DNA of 64,000 bases from positions 62,001 to 126,000 of the forward strand of contig CAWDVK010000019.1 of NCBI GenBank assembly GCA_963805715.1. The letters run 5' to 3'. Shown piece after piece: positions 35,393-44,513 of the stretch. Source of the DNA: CAWDVK01 sp963805715. Lineage in GTDB: Bacteria; Actinomycetota; Actinomycetes; Streptosporangiales; Streptosporangiaceae. Within the stretch, counting starts at the first letter, position 1. Each line of letters starts with the position of its first letter. Position numbers and translations under genes: made by a program. The notes under the pieces are model-generated. The model searched no databases, was not told the DNA's origin, and saw nothing but the letters and a program-made list of their open reading frames with translations.

Positions 35393-36547
35393 ATGCAGCA
35401 CCAGCACGATGACGGGTTTGACACGCTGGCGATTCACGCTGGCCAGGAACCTGACCCGGTGACCGGCGCCGTCGTGCCGCCGATCTACCAGGTCTCCACC
35501 TACAAGCAGGACGGCGTCGGCGGACTGCGCGGCGGATACGAGTACTCCCGGACCGCCAATCCCACCAGGGCCGCGCTCGAGGAATGCCTGGCTGCGCTGG
35601 AGGGCGGCGCCGCGGCGCTGGCGTTCGCGTCCGGGATGGCGGCGGAGGACGCGCTGCTGCGCACGATCTGCCGGCCGGGGGATCACGTGCTGATCCCGCA
35701 CGACGCGTACGGCGGCACGTACCGGCTGTTCGACAAGGTGCTCAGCCAGTGGGGGGTGGGATACCGGCCGGTTCCGGTGTCGGACGCCATGGCGGTCCGG
35801 GCCGAGCTGGCGGGCAAGCCGGCGCAGGTGGTCTGGGTGGAGACCCCGACCAACCCGCTGCTGTCGGTCGCCGACATCGCGGCGCTGGCTGACATCGCGC
35901 ACGCGGCCGGCGCGCTGCTCGTGGTCGACAACACCTTCGCGTCCCCGTACCTGCAGCAGCCGATCGCGCTGGGCGCCGACGTGGTCGTGCACTCGGCGAC
36001 CAAGTACCTGGGCGGTCACTCGGACGTCATCGGCGGGGCGGTCGTCGTCGCCGATCCCGGACTGGGCGAGCGGCTGGCCTTCGTGCAGAACGCGACCGGC
36101 GGGATCGGCAGTCCGCTCGACGCCTGGCTGACCATGCGCGGAATCCGGACTCTCGGGGTGCGGATGGACCGGCACTGCGCGAACGCGGCGCGGGTCGCTG
36201 ACATGCTCAGCGCCCACCCCGCGGTGAGCCAGGTGTTCTACCCGGGCCTGCCCGGCCATCCCGGCCACGAGGTCGCGGCCAAGCAGATGCGCGGGTTCGG
36301 CGGGATGGTGTCCTTCTGTGTCCGCGGCGGCGATGAGGCGGCGGTCGCGGTGTGCGGCCGGACCCGGCTGTTCACGCTCGCGGAGTCGCTGGGCGGAGTC
36401 GAGTCACTGATCGAGCACCCGGGCCGGATGACGCATGCATCGGTGGCCGGCTCGCCGCTCGAGGTTCCCGGCGACCTGGTCAGGCTGTCAGTGGGCATCG
36501 AGACGTGCGAGGACCTGCTGGAGGACCTCCGCCAGGCGCTGGCCTGA
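35393..36547 (+). CDS. metB: Cystathionine gamma-synthase/gamma-lyase (Cys/Met metabolism PLP enzyme)
   Basis: 384 aa. PLP lysine in HSATKYLGGHSDVIGGAVV; ETPTNPLLSVADI and DNTFASPYLQQP are family signatures, and GGVESLIEHPGRMTHASV closes the active site. The fold cannot by itself separate cystathionine gamma-synthase from gamma-lyase; next to cbs, cleavage of cystathionine to cysteine (reverse transsulfuration) is as likely as synthesis. The frame is open to GTG 35345, but ATG 35393 gives the normal start (FDTLAIHAGQEPDP) and follows AGGGGGG. A -10-like TACACT lies about 60 bp upstream, so it may have its own promoter. Confidence 0.92.
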   Translation: MQHQHDDGFDTLAIHAGQEPDPVTGAVVPPIYQVSTYKQDGVGGLRGGYEYSRTANPTRAALEECLAALEGGAAALAFASGMAAEDALLRTICRPGDHVLIPHDAYGGTYRLFDKVLSQWGVGYRPVPVSDAMAVRAELAGKPAQVVWVETPTNPLLSVADIAALADIAHAAGALLVVDNTFASPYLQQPIALGADVVVHSATKYLGGHSDVIGGAVVVADPGLGERLAFVQNATGGIGSPLDAWLTMRGIRTLGVRMDRHCANAARVADMLSAHPAVSQVFYPGLPGHPGHEVAAKQMRGFGGMVSFCVRGGDEAAVAVCGRTRLFTLAESLGGVESLIEHPGRMTHASVAGSPLEVPGDLVRLSVGIETCEDLLEDLRQALA

Positions 36548-36640
36548 CCGCGGCGGGAGTCAGCGCCCTGCCCGGTCCTGCAACCGCGGTGACGCCGCCC
36601 CCCGCCGCCGGCACTGCCGTGGCCGTGCGGAGGCCGGGGC

Positions 36641-36880
36641 TTACTTCTTCGGCCGCCCGGTGATCCAGGCGCCGATGAGCAGCAGCACGCCGATGCCGAC
36701 CGCCACGCCGCCGCGGGCCAGGTGATGGCCTGACTTCACGTGACTGCCCGCGATCATGAAGTGCGGCAGCCCGCTGCCGGCGAAGTAGAGCACGCCGACG
36801 ATGATGGCGATGACCCCGATGATGCCGAGAATGATCGGCAGGGCCCGCGACGAGGCGCGGGACGCAGTTGCAGTACTCAC
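36641..36880 (-). CDS. Small two-helix membrane protein of unknown function
   Basis: 79 aa. Two hydrophobic segments (ALPIILGIIGVIAIIVGVLY and GGVAVGIGVLLLIGAWITG) flank a short loop with HFMIAGSHVKSGHHLARG, rich in His, and the C-terminus is GRPKK. GTG 36880 is preceded by a perfect AGGAGG (GGATCA spacer), so this start is favoured over the longer frame. It is convergent with the cystathionine enzyme gene. I do not recognise a named family; envelope location is inferred from the helices. Confidence 0.68.
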   Translation of the reverse strand: MSTATASRASSRALPIILGIIGVIAIIVGVLYFAGSGLPHFMIAGSHVKSGHHLARGGVAVGIGVLLLIGAWITGRPKK

Positions 36881-37010
36881 TGATCCTCCTAGATGGGCTG
36901 GCAGGCCGACCATAGCCCGGCCGGGGTGCCAGCAGCGCTAACTACCGGCGGCATGTTACTGGCGGAGGGAACAGCGACATGCCAAAAAAATGGCAATACG
37001 GTCAATAACT

Positions 37011-37571
37011 TCACCCGTGCCATACCATCAGCACGAGGATGGCCAGCCAGATGAGGCCGAGCACGCCGCCCAGGCTGGCGATCCGGCCGCGCTCGACCGT
37101 GGCCACGTGCCTGGCCCGGCCAGCCGAGCCAGGTGCCGCGGGCTCGGGCGCCCCGGCCGCGTGCGCGGCGTCCACCGCCGCATCGGAGGTGTCCATGGCC
37201 GCGACCGGGGTGCTGACGGGCGCGGCGGGAGCCTCCGCCGCGGCGGCGGTCTCCAGCGCGCCGATGGCCTTGCGCTGATCCCGGATGATGAGCACGAGCA
37301 GGACCAGGCCGACGACGAACAAGGTCATGGACGCGGTCAGCCACGGCTTGGAGAGTTCCTTCTGCTGCTGGGCCGCGATGATCCCGAAGATGAGCACGGC
37401 GAGCGACCCGAGCGCGAAGATCCTGGTGACCCGGTACAGGTACCTGACCACGACGACGTTGCGCGCCCGCACGTAGCGCGGGGTGGACATGATGGCCGCG
37501 GTCACCGGCCCGACGGTGAAGACGGCAAAGGCGATGTGCAGCCAGATGATCAGCCGGTCAAGGAACGACAT
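37011..37571 (-). CDS. Integral membrane protein, DUF2269-like
   Basis: 186 aa with four hydrophobic segments: LIIWLHIAFAVFTVGPVTAA, IFALGSLAVLIFGIIAA, WLTASMTLFVVGLVLLVLII and, after an Ala-rich cytoplasmic stretch, LGGVLGLIWLAILVLMVW. The opening 'LHIAFAVFTVGPV' with a histidine in the first helix resembles DUF2269-type predicted membrane proteins. The low-complexity insert (about residues 105-150) is Ala/Pro-rich. No function can be assigned; it could be co-transcribed with the small membrane gene downstream, although 130 bp separate them. Confidence 0.65.
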   Translation of the reverse strand: MSFLDRLIIWLHIAFAVFTVGPVTAAIMSTPRYVRARNVVVVRYLYRVTRIFALGSLAVLIFGIIAAQQQKELSKPWLTASMTLFVVGLVLLVLIIRDQRKAIGALETAAAAEAPAAPVSTPVAAMDTSDAAVDAAHAAGAPEPAAPGSAGRARHVATVERGRIASLGGVLGLIWLAILVLMVWHG

Positions 37572-37654
37572 GAGCCGATCCTAGGGCCAGCATCCGTCCT
37601 GGTGATGATCGCGGACATTTTCCGGCCCGGCCGGGAACCTCCGCGAGCTCGCGG

Positions 37655-39646
37655 TCAGGTCCGCTCGCGGCGGGTCCGGATGAAGTCGCTGACCACGTAC
37701 TCGCCCAGGCTCTCCGGCATGGCCCGCAGCACCCGGCCGCCGTTGCGCCGGGCGACCTCGTCGACGAACGCGGTGAGCCGCTCGTCGTCGGCGAGCATGA
37801 ACACGTTGAGGGTGGCGCGCCGCCTGGTCATCTTGTCGACCTCGGCCAGGGTCAGCTCGAGCGTCTCCGGCGATGGCGGCCAGTCGAACCAGAACTGCCC
37901 GTCGCGGCGCAGGTGGGCCGTGGGCTCGCCGTCGGTGATGATCAGGACCACCGGGTTGTGCTCGGGCCGCCGGTCCAGGAACCGCCCGGCCAGCACGAGC
38001 GCGTGATGCAGGTTGGTGCCCTGCACCATGTCCCAGCCGAGCCCGGCCAGGTCGGTCTCCCGCAGCTCCCTGGCGTAGTTGGAGAAGCCGATCACCTGGA
38101 TCGCGTCCTGCGGGTAGCGGGAGCGCACCAGGGCATGCAGGGCCAGGGCGGTCTGCTTGGCCGCGCCCCAGGTGCCGCGCAGCGCCATCGAGTACGACAG
38201 GTCCACCAGCAGGCAGACGGCGGCGGACGCGCGCCGCTCGGTCTCGCCGACCTCGAAGTCGCTGACCGACAGGCGCACCCGCGGCAGCTGCCCGGCGATG
38301 CGCCCGGCCGGGCCGGCTTCCCGCGCCGCCGCGCCGCCGCGCAGCAGCGCGTTGCGCACGGTGGCCGCGGTGTCAATGGCCTGCTCGTCGCCGAAGCGCC
38401 AGGGCCGGGTACTGCCGGTGTACTCGCCGGCCTGCCCGGCACTGCGCTGGTCATGGTCGCCGTGGCTGCCCTCGGGCAGCTCGGCGAAGACCTTCCGCAG
38501 TGCCGTCTCGCCCAGCCGCCGCACGGCCTTCGGCGTGAGCTCCAGCTTGCCGTCGGTCCGCTGCAGGTAGCCCTGCCGCTCCAGCTCCCGCTCGATCTGG
38601 CGGAGCGCCTCCATGTCGTCCACGGCCTGGCGGCCGAGCGCGCGGCGGATCTGCTCCTCGTCGATGTCATCGAGGCGCGCGCCCGGGTAATCCTGCCGCA
38701 GCGCGTCCTCCAGGTCAGCCAGGTCGGCCAGCTCGGCCAGCGCCGACGTGGCATCGCTGAGGCCGAGCGGATCGCTGCCGGTCAGGCCCGGCTGCGGCCG
38801 GCCGTCGGAGTCCATGTCCGGGCGGCGCGCGCGCAGCCCGTCGGCCAGCCGGGCCATCTCGGCGGCCAGCCCGGCATCCTCGAGCGTCTGCGCCATCAGC
38901 CCGGCCAGCTCGTCGCGCTGCTCGTCGGTGAGCGAGTCGAGCAGCCGCTGCGCGGCCGACATCCGGCGGACCAGCGAGTCGACGAGTTCTTCCAGGTTGG
39001 CCGGGGCATCGGGGAACAGGTCGCCGTAACTGGCCATGAAGGCGTCGAAGTCCTGCTGGGTGTGCGTGCCGCGGGCATCGGCGTCCAGCATCTGGTTCAG
39101 CGCCGCCATCATGTCCTTGACCCGCTGCATCGCCTCGGGATCGGGCTCGGCCAGGGTCTGCTTCATGCCGCGGAACTGGCTGTCCAGCACCTCGCTGCGC
39201 AGCATGGCCTTCAGCTGCTCGAAGGTCTCCCGCGCGGCCGGCGACTGCCAGTCGTAGTCAGCCAGCCGCCGGATGGCCTGGGCCGTGTCAGCCGGGAGCG
39301 AGTCGAGCTCGGCCTCGCGCAGCCGCGCCGAGTCGTCCGGGTCGGGGAAGAGCTCGGCCCGCTCCTGCCCGATGGCCGTATCGAGGAGTGCCCTGACCTC
39401 CTCCAGGACGCCGTCCAGCCGCCCCCGGTTGCGCAGCTCGCGCTGCCGCTCCCGGACCCGCCGCAGCAGGTCGTCCATCCCTCGGTGGCCGGACATGCCG
39501 CGGCGCAGCAGGTCCCGCAGCGCGCTGGCCGGGTCGGCGCCGTCGAGCACGGACTCGCCGAGCTGGTCGACGGCGCCGCGGACGTCGTAGGGAGGCTCCA
39601 GCGGATCCGGCCCATCCCGGTACGGTCCGTAACGATAACCGCTCAC
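37655..39646 (-). CDS. VWA-domain protein, partner of the MoxR-type ATPase
   Basis: 663 aa. The first 430 residues are helical and acidic with no recognised domain; the C-terminal 200 form a von Willebrand A domain. The metal-ion-dependent adhesion site is visible as VCLLVDLSYSMALRG (D-x-S-x-S) and VLIITDGEPTAH. It follows the AAA gene after 37 bp on the same strand. MoxR-VWA pairs act as metal-insertion or protein-activation chaperones, comparable to the BchI/BchD subunits of magnesium chelatase, but no target enzyme is encoded nearby, so the substrate is open. Cytoplasmic by lack of signal or membrane helix. Confidence 0.88.
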   Translation of the reverse strand: MSGYRYGPYRDGPDPLEPPYDVRGAVDQLGESVLDGADPASALRDLLRRGMSGHRGMDDLLRRVRERQRELRNRGRLDGVLEEVRALLDTAIGQERAELFPDPDDSARLREAELDSLPADTAQAIRRLADYDWQSPAARETFEQLKAMLRSEVLDSQFRGMKQTLAEPDPEAMQRVKDMMAALNQMLDADARGTHTQQDFDAFMASYGDLFPDAPANLEELVDSLVRRMSAAQRLLDSLTDEQRDELAGLMAQTLEDAGLAAEMARLADGLRARRPDMDSDGRPQPGLTGSDPLGLSDATSALAELADLADLEDALRQDYPGARLDDIDEEQIRRALGRQAVDDMEALRQIERELERQGYLQRTDGKLELTPKAVRRLGETALRKVFAELPEGSHGDHDQRSAGQAGEYTGSTRPWRFGDEQAIDTAATVRNALLRGGAAAREAGPAGRIAGQLPRVRLSVSDFEVGETERRASAAVCLLVDLSYSMALRGTWGAAKQTALALHALVRSRYPQDAIQVIGFSNYARELRETDLAGLGWDMVQGTNLHHALVLAGRFLDRRPEHNPVVLIITDGEPTAHLRRDGQFWFDWPPSPETLELTLAEVDKMTRRRATLNVFMLADDERLTAFVDEVARRNGGRVLRAMPESLGEYVVSDFIRTRRERT

Positions 39647-39683
39647 CCGGTCGCTCCCGTCGTGCTCAGGAGTGGCGCGCTGG

Positions 39684-41141
39684 TCATGTGCGGTAGACCG
39701 CCCCGCCGTCCAGCATGTCCTTGGACAGCCGCCGCATCAGGTAGAGGCCCTCGAGCGCGAACTCCAGCGCCGCGGCGGCCTCGCCGAACGACTCGCCGCC
39801 GTCCATCTGCAGCCGGGCCATGATCCTGGCCAGGCCCGGCACCTCGCCGATCCGGCGCAGCAGGTCGCCGGCCGGGACGAGGTCGCCGGTCTCGACCGCG
39901 CCGCCCTCGGTGAACCGGGCCAGCAGGCCGGACAGGTCGGCGTTGCCGAGGGTGGCGCGGAAAGTGTCGGCGGTGGCGCGGCGCAGCAGGTGCTCCAGCA
40001 CCTCCTGCTCCCGGCCCTCCTCGCTGACCTCGAACTCGACCTTGCCGCGCAGCGTGCTGATGACGGCCGGCAGGTCGCACACGCGCGCGACCGGCTGGTC
40101 CTCGCCGCTGATCGCGGCCCGCCGGACGGCCGAGGCGGCGACTGCCTCAGCGGCCGCGATCGCGAACCGCGCGGACACACCGGATCGCGAGTCGACCGCG
40201 GGCGAGGCCCGCACCAGCCGGGTGAACCGGGCGATGACCTGCGTGAGGTGGGCCGGCAGCACCGCGCCAGGGTCCTCGCCGGCCCAGGCCAGCAGCGCCT
40301 CCTGCCGGATCAGGCCGAGCTCGGCCTCCAGCGAGAGCGGGTAGTGCGTCCGGATCTCCGCGCCGAACCGGTCCTTCAGCGGCGTGATGATCCGGCCGCG
40401 GTTGGTGTAGTCCTCCGGGTTGGCGCTGGCGACCAGCACGAGGTCGAGCGGCAGCCGCAGCGCATAGCCGCGCACCCCGATGTCGCGTTCCTCAAGCACG
40501 TTGAGCAGGGCCACCTGGATGCGCTCGGCGAGGTCGGGAAGCTCGTTCAGGCAGAAAATTCCGCGGTTGGTCCTCGGCACGAGGCCGTAGTGAATGGTCT
40601 CCGGGTCCCCCAGGGTGCGGCCCTCGGCCACCTTGACCGGGTCGATGTCGCCGATCAGGTCACCGACGCTGGTGTCGGGCGTCGCGAGCTTCTCGCCGTA
40701 CCGGTTGCTGCGGTGCCGCCAGGTGATGGCCAGGTCGTCGCCCTGCCCGGCGGCCAGCCGCTGGCAGCGCGCGCACACTGGCGCGTAGGGGTGGTCGTTG
40801 ATCTCGCAGCCGGCGACGGCGGGCGTCCACTCGTCGAGCAGGCCGGTCAGGGTCCTGATCAGGCGCGTCTTGCCCTGGCCGCGCTCGCCGAGCAGGATCA
40901 CGTCGTGCCCGGCGATGATGGCGCGCTCCAGGTGCGGAAGCACCGTCTGCCCGAACCCGATGATGCCGGGGAATGCATCGTCGCCCGCGCGCATGGCGGC
41001 TAGCAGGTTCTGCCGTATCTCTGCCTTGACCGTGCGAAGCTGGTGTCCGCTGGCGCGCAGCTCGCCGAGCGTGGCGGGGGCTGGCGCGGCAGAGGGGGGT
41101 AGCTGGGATGTGGCTGACTGAGGCTGACTCGTAGGCTGCAC
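39684..41141 (-). CDS. MoxR/ChlI-type AAA+ ATPase
   Basis: 485 aa. Walker A is LLGERGQGKTRLIRTLTG, Walker B lies in GIFCLNELPDLAERIQVALLNVLEER, and sensor 1 is LVLVASANPEDYTNRGRI, the magnesium-chelatase-like subgroup layout. An insertion after Walker A contains CEINDHPYAPVCARCQRL, a possible zinc-binding cluster. The C-terminal third is a helical lid plus an extension containing FEVSEEGREQEVLEHLLRR. The protein should form hexamers that remodel a target recognised by the VWA partner encoded just downstream. GTG 41141 has only a weak GAAGAG; its promoter shares a 51-bp gap with the divergent ROK gene. Confidence 0.88.
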   Translation of the reverse strand: MQPTSQPQSATSQLPPSAAPAPATLGELRASGHQLRTVKAEIRQNLLAAMRAGDDAFPGIIGFGQTVLPHLERAIIAGHDVILLGERGQGKTRLIRTLTGLLDEWTPAVAGCEINDHPYAPVCARCQRLAAGQGDDLAITWRHRSNRYGEKLATPDTSVGDLIGDIDPVKVAEGRTLGDPETIHYGLVPRTNRGIFCLNELPDLAERIQVALLNVLEERDIGVRGYALRLPLDLVLVASANPEDYTNRGRIITPLKDRFGAEIRTHYPLSLEAELGLIRQEALLAWAGEDPGAVLPAHLTQVIARFTRLVRASPAVDSRSGVSARFAIAAAEAVAASAVRRAAISGEDQPVARVCDLPAVISTLRGKVEFEVSEEGREQEVLEHLLRRATADTFRATLGNADLSGLLARFTEGGAVETGDLVPAGDLLRRIGEVPGLARIMARLQMDGGESFGEAAAALEFALEGLYLMRRLSKDMLDGGAVYRT

Positions 41142-41192
41142 TCTTCGACACTATGTCGACGCTGACCAGGTCCGCATCTCGGGAGGCTCACG

Positions 41193-42155
41193 ATGGCGGA
41201 ATCGCGCCCGGCGCTGGCGATCGATATCGGCGGGACCAAGATGGCCGCCGGCGTGGTCGAGGCGGCCGGGCGGCTGGTCACCTGGGCGCAGGTTCCCACC
41301 CCTCGTGATCTCGACGGCGAGCTGCTCTGGAGCACGCTGGACGCGCTGGTCAGCCGGGTGCTGGAGAGCGCTGGCATCGGCAGTCCCGGTACTGATCTGG
41401 CCGGCTGCGGGTGCGGCTGCGGCGGCCCGATGCGGTGGCCGGCCGGCCGGGTCTCGCCGCTGAACATTCCGGCCTGGCGCGACTTCCCGCTGCGCGCCCG
41501 GCTGGCCGGGCGGCTGGGCGGGATCCCGGTCCGGGTGCACAACGACTCCATCTGCATGGCCGTCGGCGAGCACTGGCGCGGGGCCGGCCGGGGCCGCAGG
41601 AACCTGCTCGGCATGGTGGTCTCCACCGGCGTGGGCGGCGGGCTGGTGCTGGACGGCCGGCTGATCGAGGGCGCCTCCGGGAACGCCGGCCACATCGGCC
41701 ACGTGGTCGTCGATCCCGGGCACGGGCCGCCGTGCGCCTGCGGCGGGCGCGGCTGCGTGGAGGCGATCGCGGGCGGCCCCCCGCTGGTCTCCTGGGCGCA
41801 GTCGGAAGGCTGGCGGTCTGGCCAGGTCGGGATGACCGGCAAGGACCTGGCCGACGACGCGACGGCCGGACATCCGGTCGGCCTGGCCGCGATGCGCCGG
41901 GCCGGCTGGGCGCTCGGCGTCGCGATCGCGTCGGCCACCAGCCTGTGCGACCTGGAGGTCGTGTCCGTCGGCGGCGGGCTGTCGCAGGCCGGCACGCTGC
42001 TGTTCGATCCGCTGCAGGAGGCGCTGCGCGGGCACGCTGGCCTGGACTTCGTCCGCAAGGTCAGAGTCGTGCCCGCTGCGCTCGGCCACAACGCCGGCCT
42101 CGTCGGTGCCGCGGCGCTCATCCTGGCGGCCGATCGCTACTGGGCGGCGGACTGA
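41193..42155 (+). CDS. ROK family sugar kinase
   Basis: 320 aa. ATP-binding phosphate motif AIDIGGTKMAAGVVE; the catalytic aspartate in VRVHNDSICMAVGEHW; the ROK signature MVVSTGVGGGLVLDGRLIEGASGNAGHIGH split across two strands; and the zinc cluster CACGGRGCVEAIAGG. No helix-turn-helix domain is present, so this is a kinase rather than a repressor. Glucose or N-acetylmannosamine/glucosamine is the usual substrate; specificity cannot be read here. ATG 41193 has GGGAGG upstream. It is followed by a tandem-repeat stretch and then the damaged threonine dehydratase gene. Confidence 0.9.
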   Translation: MAESRPALAIDIGGTKMAAGVVEAAGRLVTWAQVPTPRDLDGELLWSTLDALVSRVLESAGIGSPGTDLAGCGCGCGGPMRWPAGRVSPLNIPAWRDFPLRARLAGRLGGIPVRVHNDSICMAVGEHWRGAGRGRRNLLGMVVSTGVGGGLVLDGRLIEGASGNAGHIGHVVVDPGHGPPCACGGRGCVEAIAGGPPLVSWAQSEGWRSGQVGMTGKDLADDATAGHPVGLAAMRRAGWALGVAIASATSLCDLEVVSVGGGLSQAGTLLFDPLQEALRGHAGLDFVRKVRVVPAALGHNAGLVGAAALILAADRYWAAD

Positions 42156-42159
42156 GGTG

Positions 42160-42255
42160 GCCGAGCGGACTGTCGCCGAGCGGACTGCGGCCGAGCAAAC
42201 TGTGGCCGAGCGGACTCAGGCGGCCGAGCGGACTCAGGCGGCCGAGCGGACCGCG
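42160..42255 (+). repeat. Intergenic 15/18-bp tandem repeat between ROK and the threonine dehydratase locus
   Basis: Six units beginning gccgagcggac(t): three of 15 bp (42160, 42175, 42190), two identical ones of 18 bp (42205, 42223) and a final 15-bp one (42241). It starts four bases after the ROK stop codon. Confidence 0.92.
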
Positions 42256-42311
42256 GGGACAGACGAGCAGCCCGGCCGCTCTGGCCAGCGGCGCAATGCG
42301 ACACTTCAGGC

Positions 42312-43531
42312 ATGACAACCTTTCCCGCGGTGGGCATCGACGACGTGGTCGCGGCGGCCGGCGTGCTGGACGGCACGATCTTGCGGACGCCGCTGCTGGA
42401 GTCCCGTGCCCTGTCCGAGCTGGCGGGCGGTCCCGTCTTCCTGAAGTGCGAGAACCTGCAGCGGACCGGCTCGTTCAAGGTGCGCGGGGCTTTCCTGCGG
42501 ATAGCCCGGCTGAGCGATGCGGAGCGGGCGCGCGGCGTGGTGGCCGCCAGCGCCGGCAATCACGCGCAGGGGGTGGCGCTGGCCGCTACCGCGCTGAACA
42601 CGAAGTCGACCGTGGTGATGCCGCGGGGCGCGACCCTGCCGAAGGTGGCGGCCACCCGGTCCTATGGCGCGCAGGTCGTGCTGCACGGGCTGACCGTCGA
42701 GGACGCCCTGGCCAGGGCGCGCGAGCTGGCCGAGGAGGACGGGGCGATCTTCATCCACCCGTTCGACCATCCGGACGTCATCGCGGGCCAGGGCACCGTG
42801 GGCCTGGAGATCACCGAGCAGTGCCCGCAGGTCCGGACCATCGCGGTGCCGGTGGGCGGCGGCGGCCTGGCGGCCGGCACGGCCATCGCCGCGAAAGCCC
42901 GCATTCCGGGGGTTCGCGTGATTGGCGTCCAGGCCGAGGCTGTCGCGGCAGTTCCGGCGTCGCTGAAGGCGGGACATCCGGTCACCGTCCACGGCGGGCC
43001 CACCATGGCCGACGGGATCGCCGTGGCCAGGCCCGGAGAGGCTCGACGTTCGCCGTGCTGGCGGAGCTGGCTGACGAGGTGGTGACGGTCTCGGAGGAGA
43101 ACCTGTCCCGCGGCCTGCTGCTCAGCCTGGAGCGGGCCAAGCAGCTGGTCGAGCCGGCCGGCGTGGCGGGCGTGGCCGCGCTGCTCGAGCACTCCCCGCT
43201 CTTCGAGCCGCCAGCCGTGATCATCCTGTCCGGCGGCAACATCGACCCGCTGCTGCTGGCGAAGGTGCTGCGGCACGGGCTGGCTGCCGCTGGCCGTTAC
43301 CTGGCCTTCCGGTGCCGCCTCACGGACCGGCCCGGCGCCCTGGCCACGCTGCTGGGCGAGCTGGCCGGGCTCGGGGCCAACGTGCTGGACGTGGTGCACG
43401 CGCGCGTGACCGCTGACCTGAGGGTCGACGAGGCCGAGGTGCTGCTGCAGGTGGAGGCCAGGGGGCCGGAGCATTGTGACAGCGTGATCAGCCAGCTGCG
43501 CAAGGCCGGCTACACGGTGCTGTTCAGCTGA
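42312..43531 (+). pseudogene. ilvA: Threonine ammonia-lyase (threonine dehydratase), frameshifted
   Basis: The first 243 codons encode a PLP threonine dehydratase: lysine in GSFKVRGAFLRIARL, SAGNHAQGVALAA, the glycine loop VPVGGGGLAAGTAIAAK, then GPTMADGIAVARPGE. At about 43038-43050 the frame breaks: the frame in use runs into a stop at 43085, while the expected continuation (STFAVLAELADEVVTVSEEN, RAKQLVEPAGVAGVAALLE, SGGNIDPLLL and a C-terminal ACT domain) lies in the -1 frame to 43531. One missing base explains it. With the shift repaired the protein would be about 406 aa, the normal biodegradative/ACT-containing form. Either a true inactivating mutation or a sequence error; codon bias stays coding-like throughout. 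Confidence 0.88.
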
Positions 43532-43535
43532 GCGC

Positions 43536-43568
43536 CCCGGCTGCGGCCCGGCACTGCCCGCAGCCGGG
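43536..43568. terminator. Bidirectional hairpin terminator between the threonine dehydratase locus and the RDD gene
   Basis: A perfect 11-bp stem CCCGGCTGCGG / CCGCAGCCGGG with an 11-nt loop, starting five bases after the stop of one gene and facing the end of the convergent RDD gene. There is no U-tract, as is common in actinomycetes. Confidence 0.6.
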
Positions 43569-43622
43569 TGCCGGCGGCGGTCGGCCGGCAGCCGGCAGTC
43601 GGGCCAGGCCTTCGGCCCGCGG

Positions 43623-44417
43623 TTACCAGCTCGGCGGGTGAGCCTGGGCCGGCTGCGCGCTGGCCTTGATCACCACGGTACTGGCGGCCTTGTCGTGCAG
43701 GCATTGCCGGCGCGCATCGACCAGCAGCCAGAAGTTGTCTACCAGCCACAGGAACGGGATCACGATCCCGATCGCGTAGACGGCGGAGCGGATGCCCGCG
43801 GCGGTGACGGTGATCCTTGAATGGCCTGCGGCGGTGACGACCCTGGTGCCGACGGCGCGCTTGCCGATGGTGGCGCCCCAGGCGGCGTACTGGATCCAGC
43901 AGTACACCAGCGCGATACCGGCGAACGTCAGGCTGAAGTCGGTGGCCGGGCGCGTCAGCGCCTGCTGCGCGTTCGAGATCGCGGCGGTGGCGGCCGGCGA
44001 GCTGAGGTTCGGGTACCGGGCCGCGATGTCCTGCATCTGCACGACCACCCGGTGCAGCGCCGGGCCGAACAGGACGATGGGGATGATGGCGATGATCAGC
44101 CAGTCGATCAGCCAGCCCGTCAGCCGGCGCCACCGTTCCGCCAGGGCCGGGTCGGCAGTCCCGGCGCGCCGGGCAGGCGGCCTGCCCGTGGCATCGGCGC
44201 CGGGCCGCGCCGGGAACGGCCTGCCATAGGGCTGCTGCTGGGGAGCGCCATAGCGGGGAGAGCCGGGCTGCGGGGGCGCCGGGTAGGCCTGCGGAGCAGC
44301 CTGGCCGCCCGGCAGGTAGGGCGACGGGCCGGGCTCGGGAGCCACGGAGGAGGCCGGCCGCTCAGCGGCAGCAGGCTGCTGCGTCTCCTGAGCTGGCGAA
44401 TCTCCTGGCTGGGTCAT
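43623..44417 (-). CDS. RDD family membrane protein with Pro-rich N-terminus
   Basis: 264 aa. The first 90 residues are Pro/Gln/Gly/Tyr-rich and disordered (PYLPGGQAAPQAYPAP-like). The RDD domain follows, with the first R-x3-G-x3-D pattern as RWRRLTGWLIDWLIIAIIPIVLF, then two further membrane segments (FAGIALVYCWIQYAAWGATIGKRAVG and YAIGIVIPFLWLVDNFWLLVD) and the closing DARRQCLHDKAASTVVIKA. RDD proteins are integral membrane proteins, often transport-related or of unknown role. ATG 44417 start. Convergent with the threonine dehydratase locus. Confidence 0.87.
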   Translation of the reverse strand: MTQPGDSPAQETQQPAAAERPASSVAPEPGPSPYLPGGQAAPQAYPAPPQPGSPRYGAPQQQPYGRPFPARPGADATGRPPARRAGTADPALAERWRRLTGWLIDWLIIAIIPIVLFGPALHRVVVQMQDIAARYPNLSSPAATAAISNAQQALTRPATDFSLTFAGIALVYCWIQYAAWGATIGKRAVGTRVVTAAGHSRITVTAAGIRSAVYAIGIVIPFLWLVDNFWLLVDARRQCLHDKAASTVVIKASAQPAQAHPPSW

Positions 44418-44513
44418 GGACTCATCATTTCACGTGGCTCGCCATCGGGCCGGGTGCTGACGCTGCGCGCGGTGCCAGCCAGTCGCGCGACCGTCCCGGT
44501 GGCGACGGCCCGG

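Noticed and set aside
37655..41141. MoxR/VWA pair as a magnesium or cobalt chelatase of the hem/cobalamin pathway
   Set aside because: No large chelatase subunit (BchH/CobN) or cobalamin genes lie nearby, and the hem operon is 30 kb away. A generic MoxR-VWA chaperone pair is the safer reading.
41411..43531. Long plus-strand frame of 706 codons over the ROK and dehydratase genes
   Set aside because: Most of it is an out-of-frame reading of the ROK gene and the repeat spacer. Only the last part (after about 43045) is real, as the shifted end of the threonine dehydratase.
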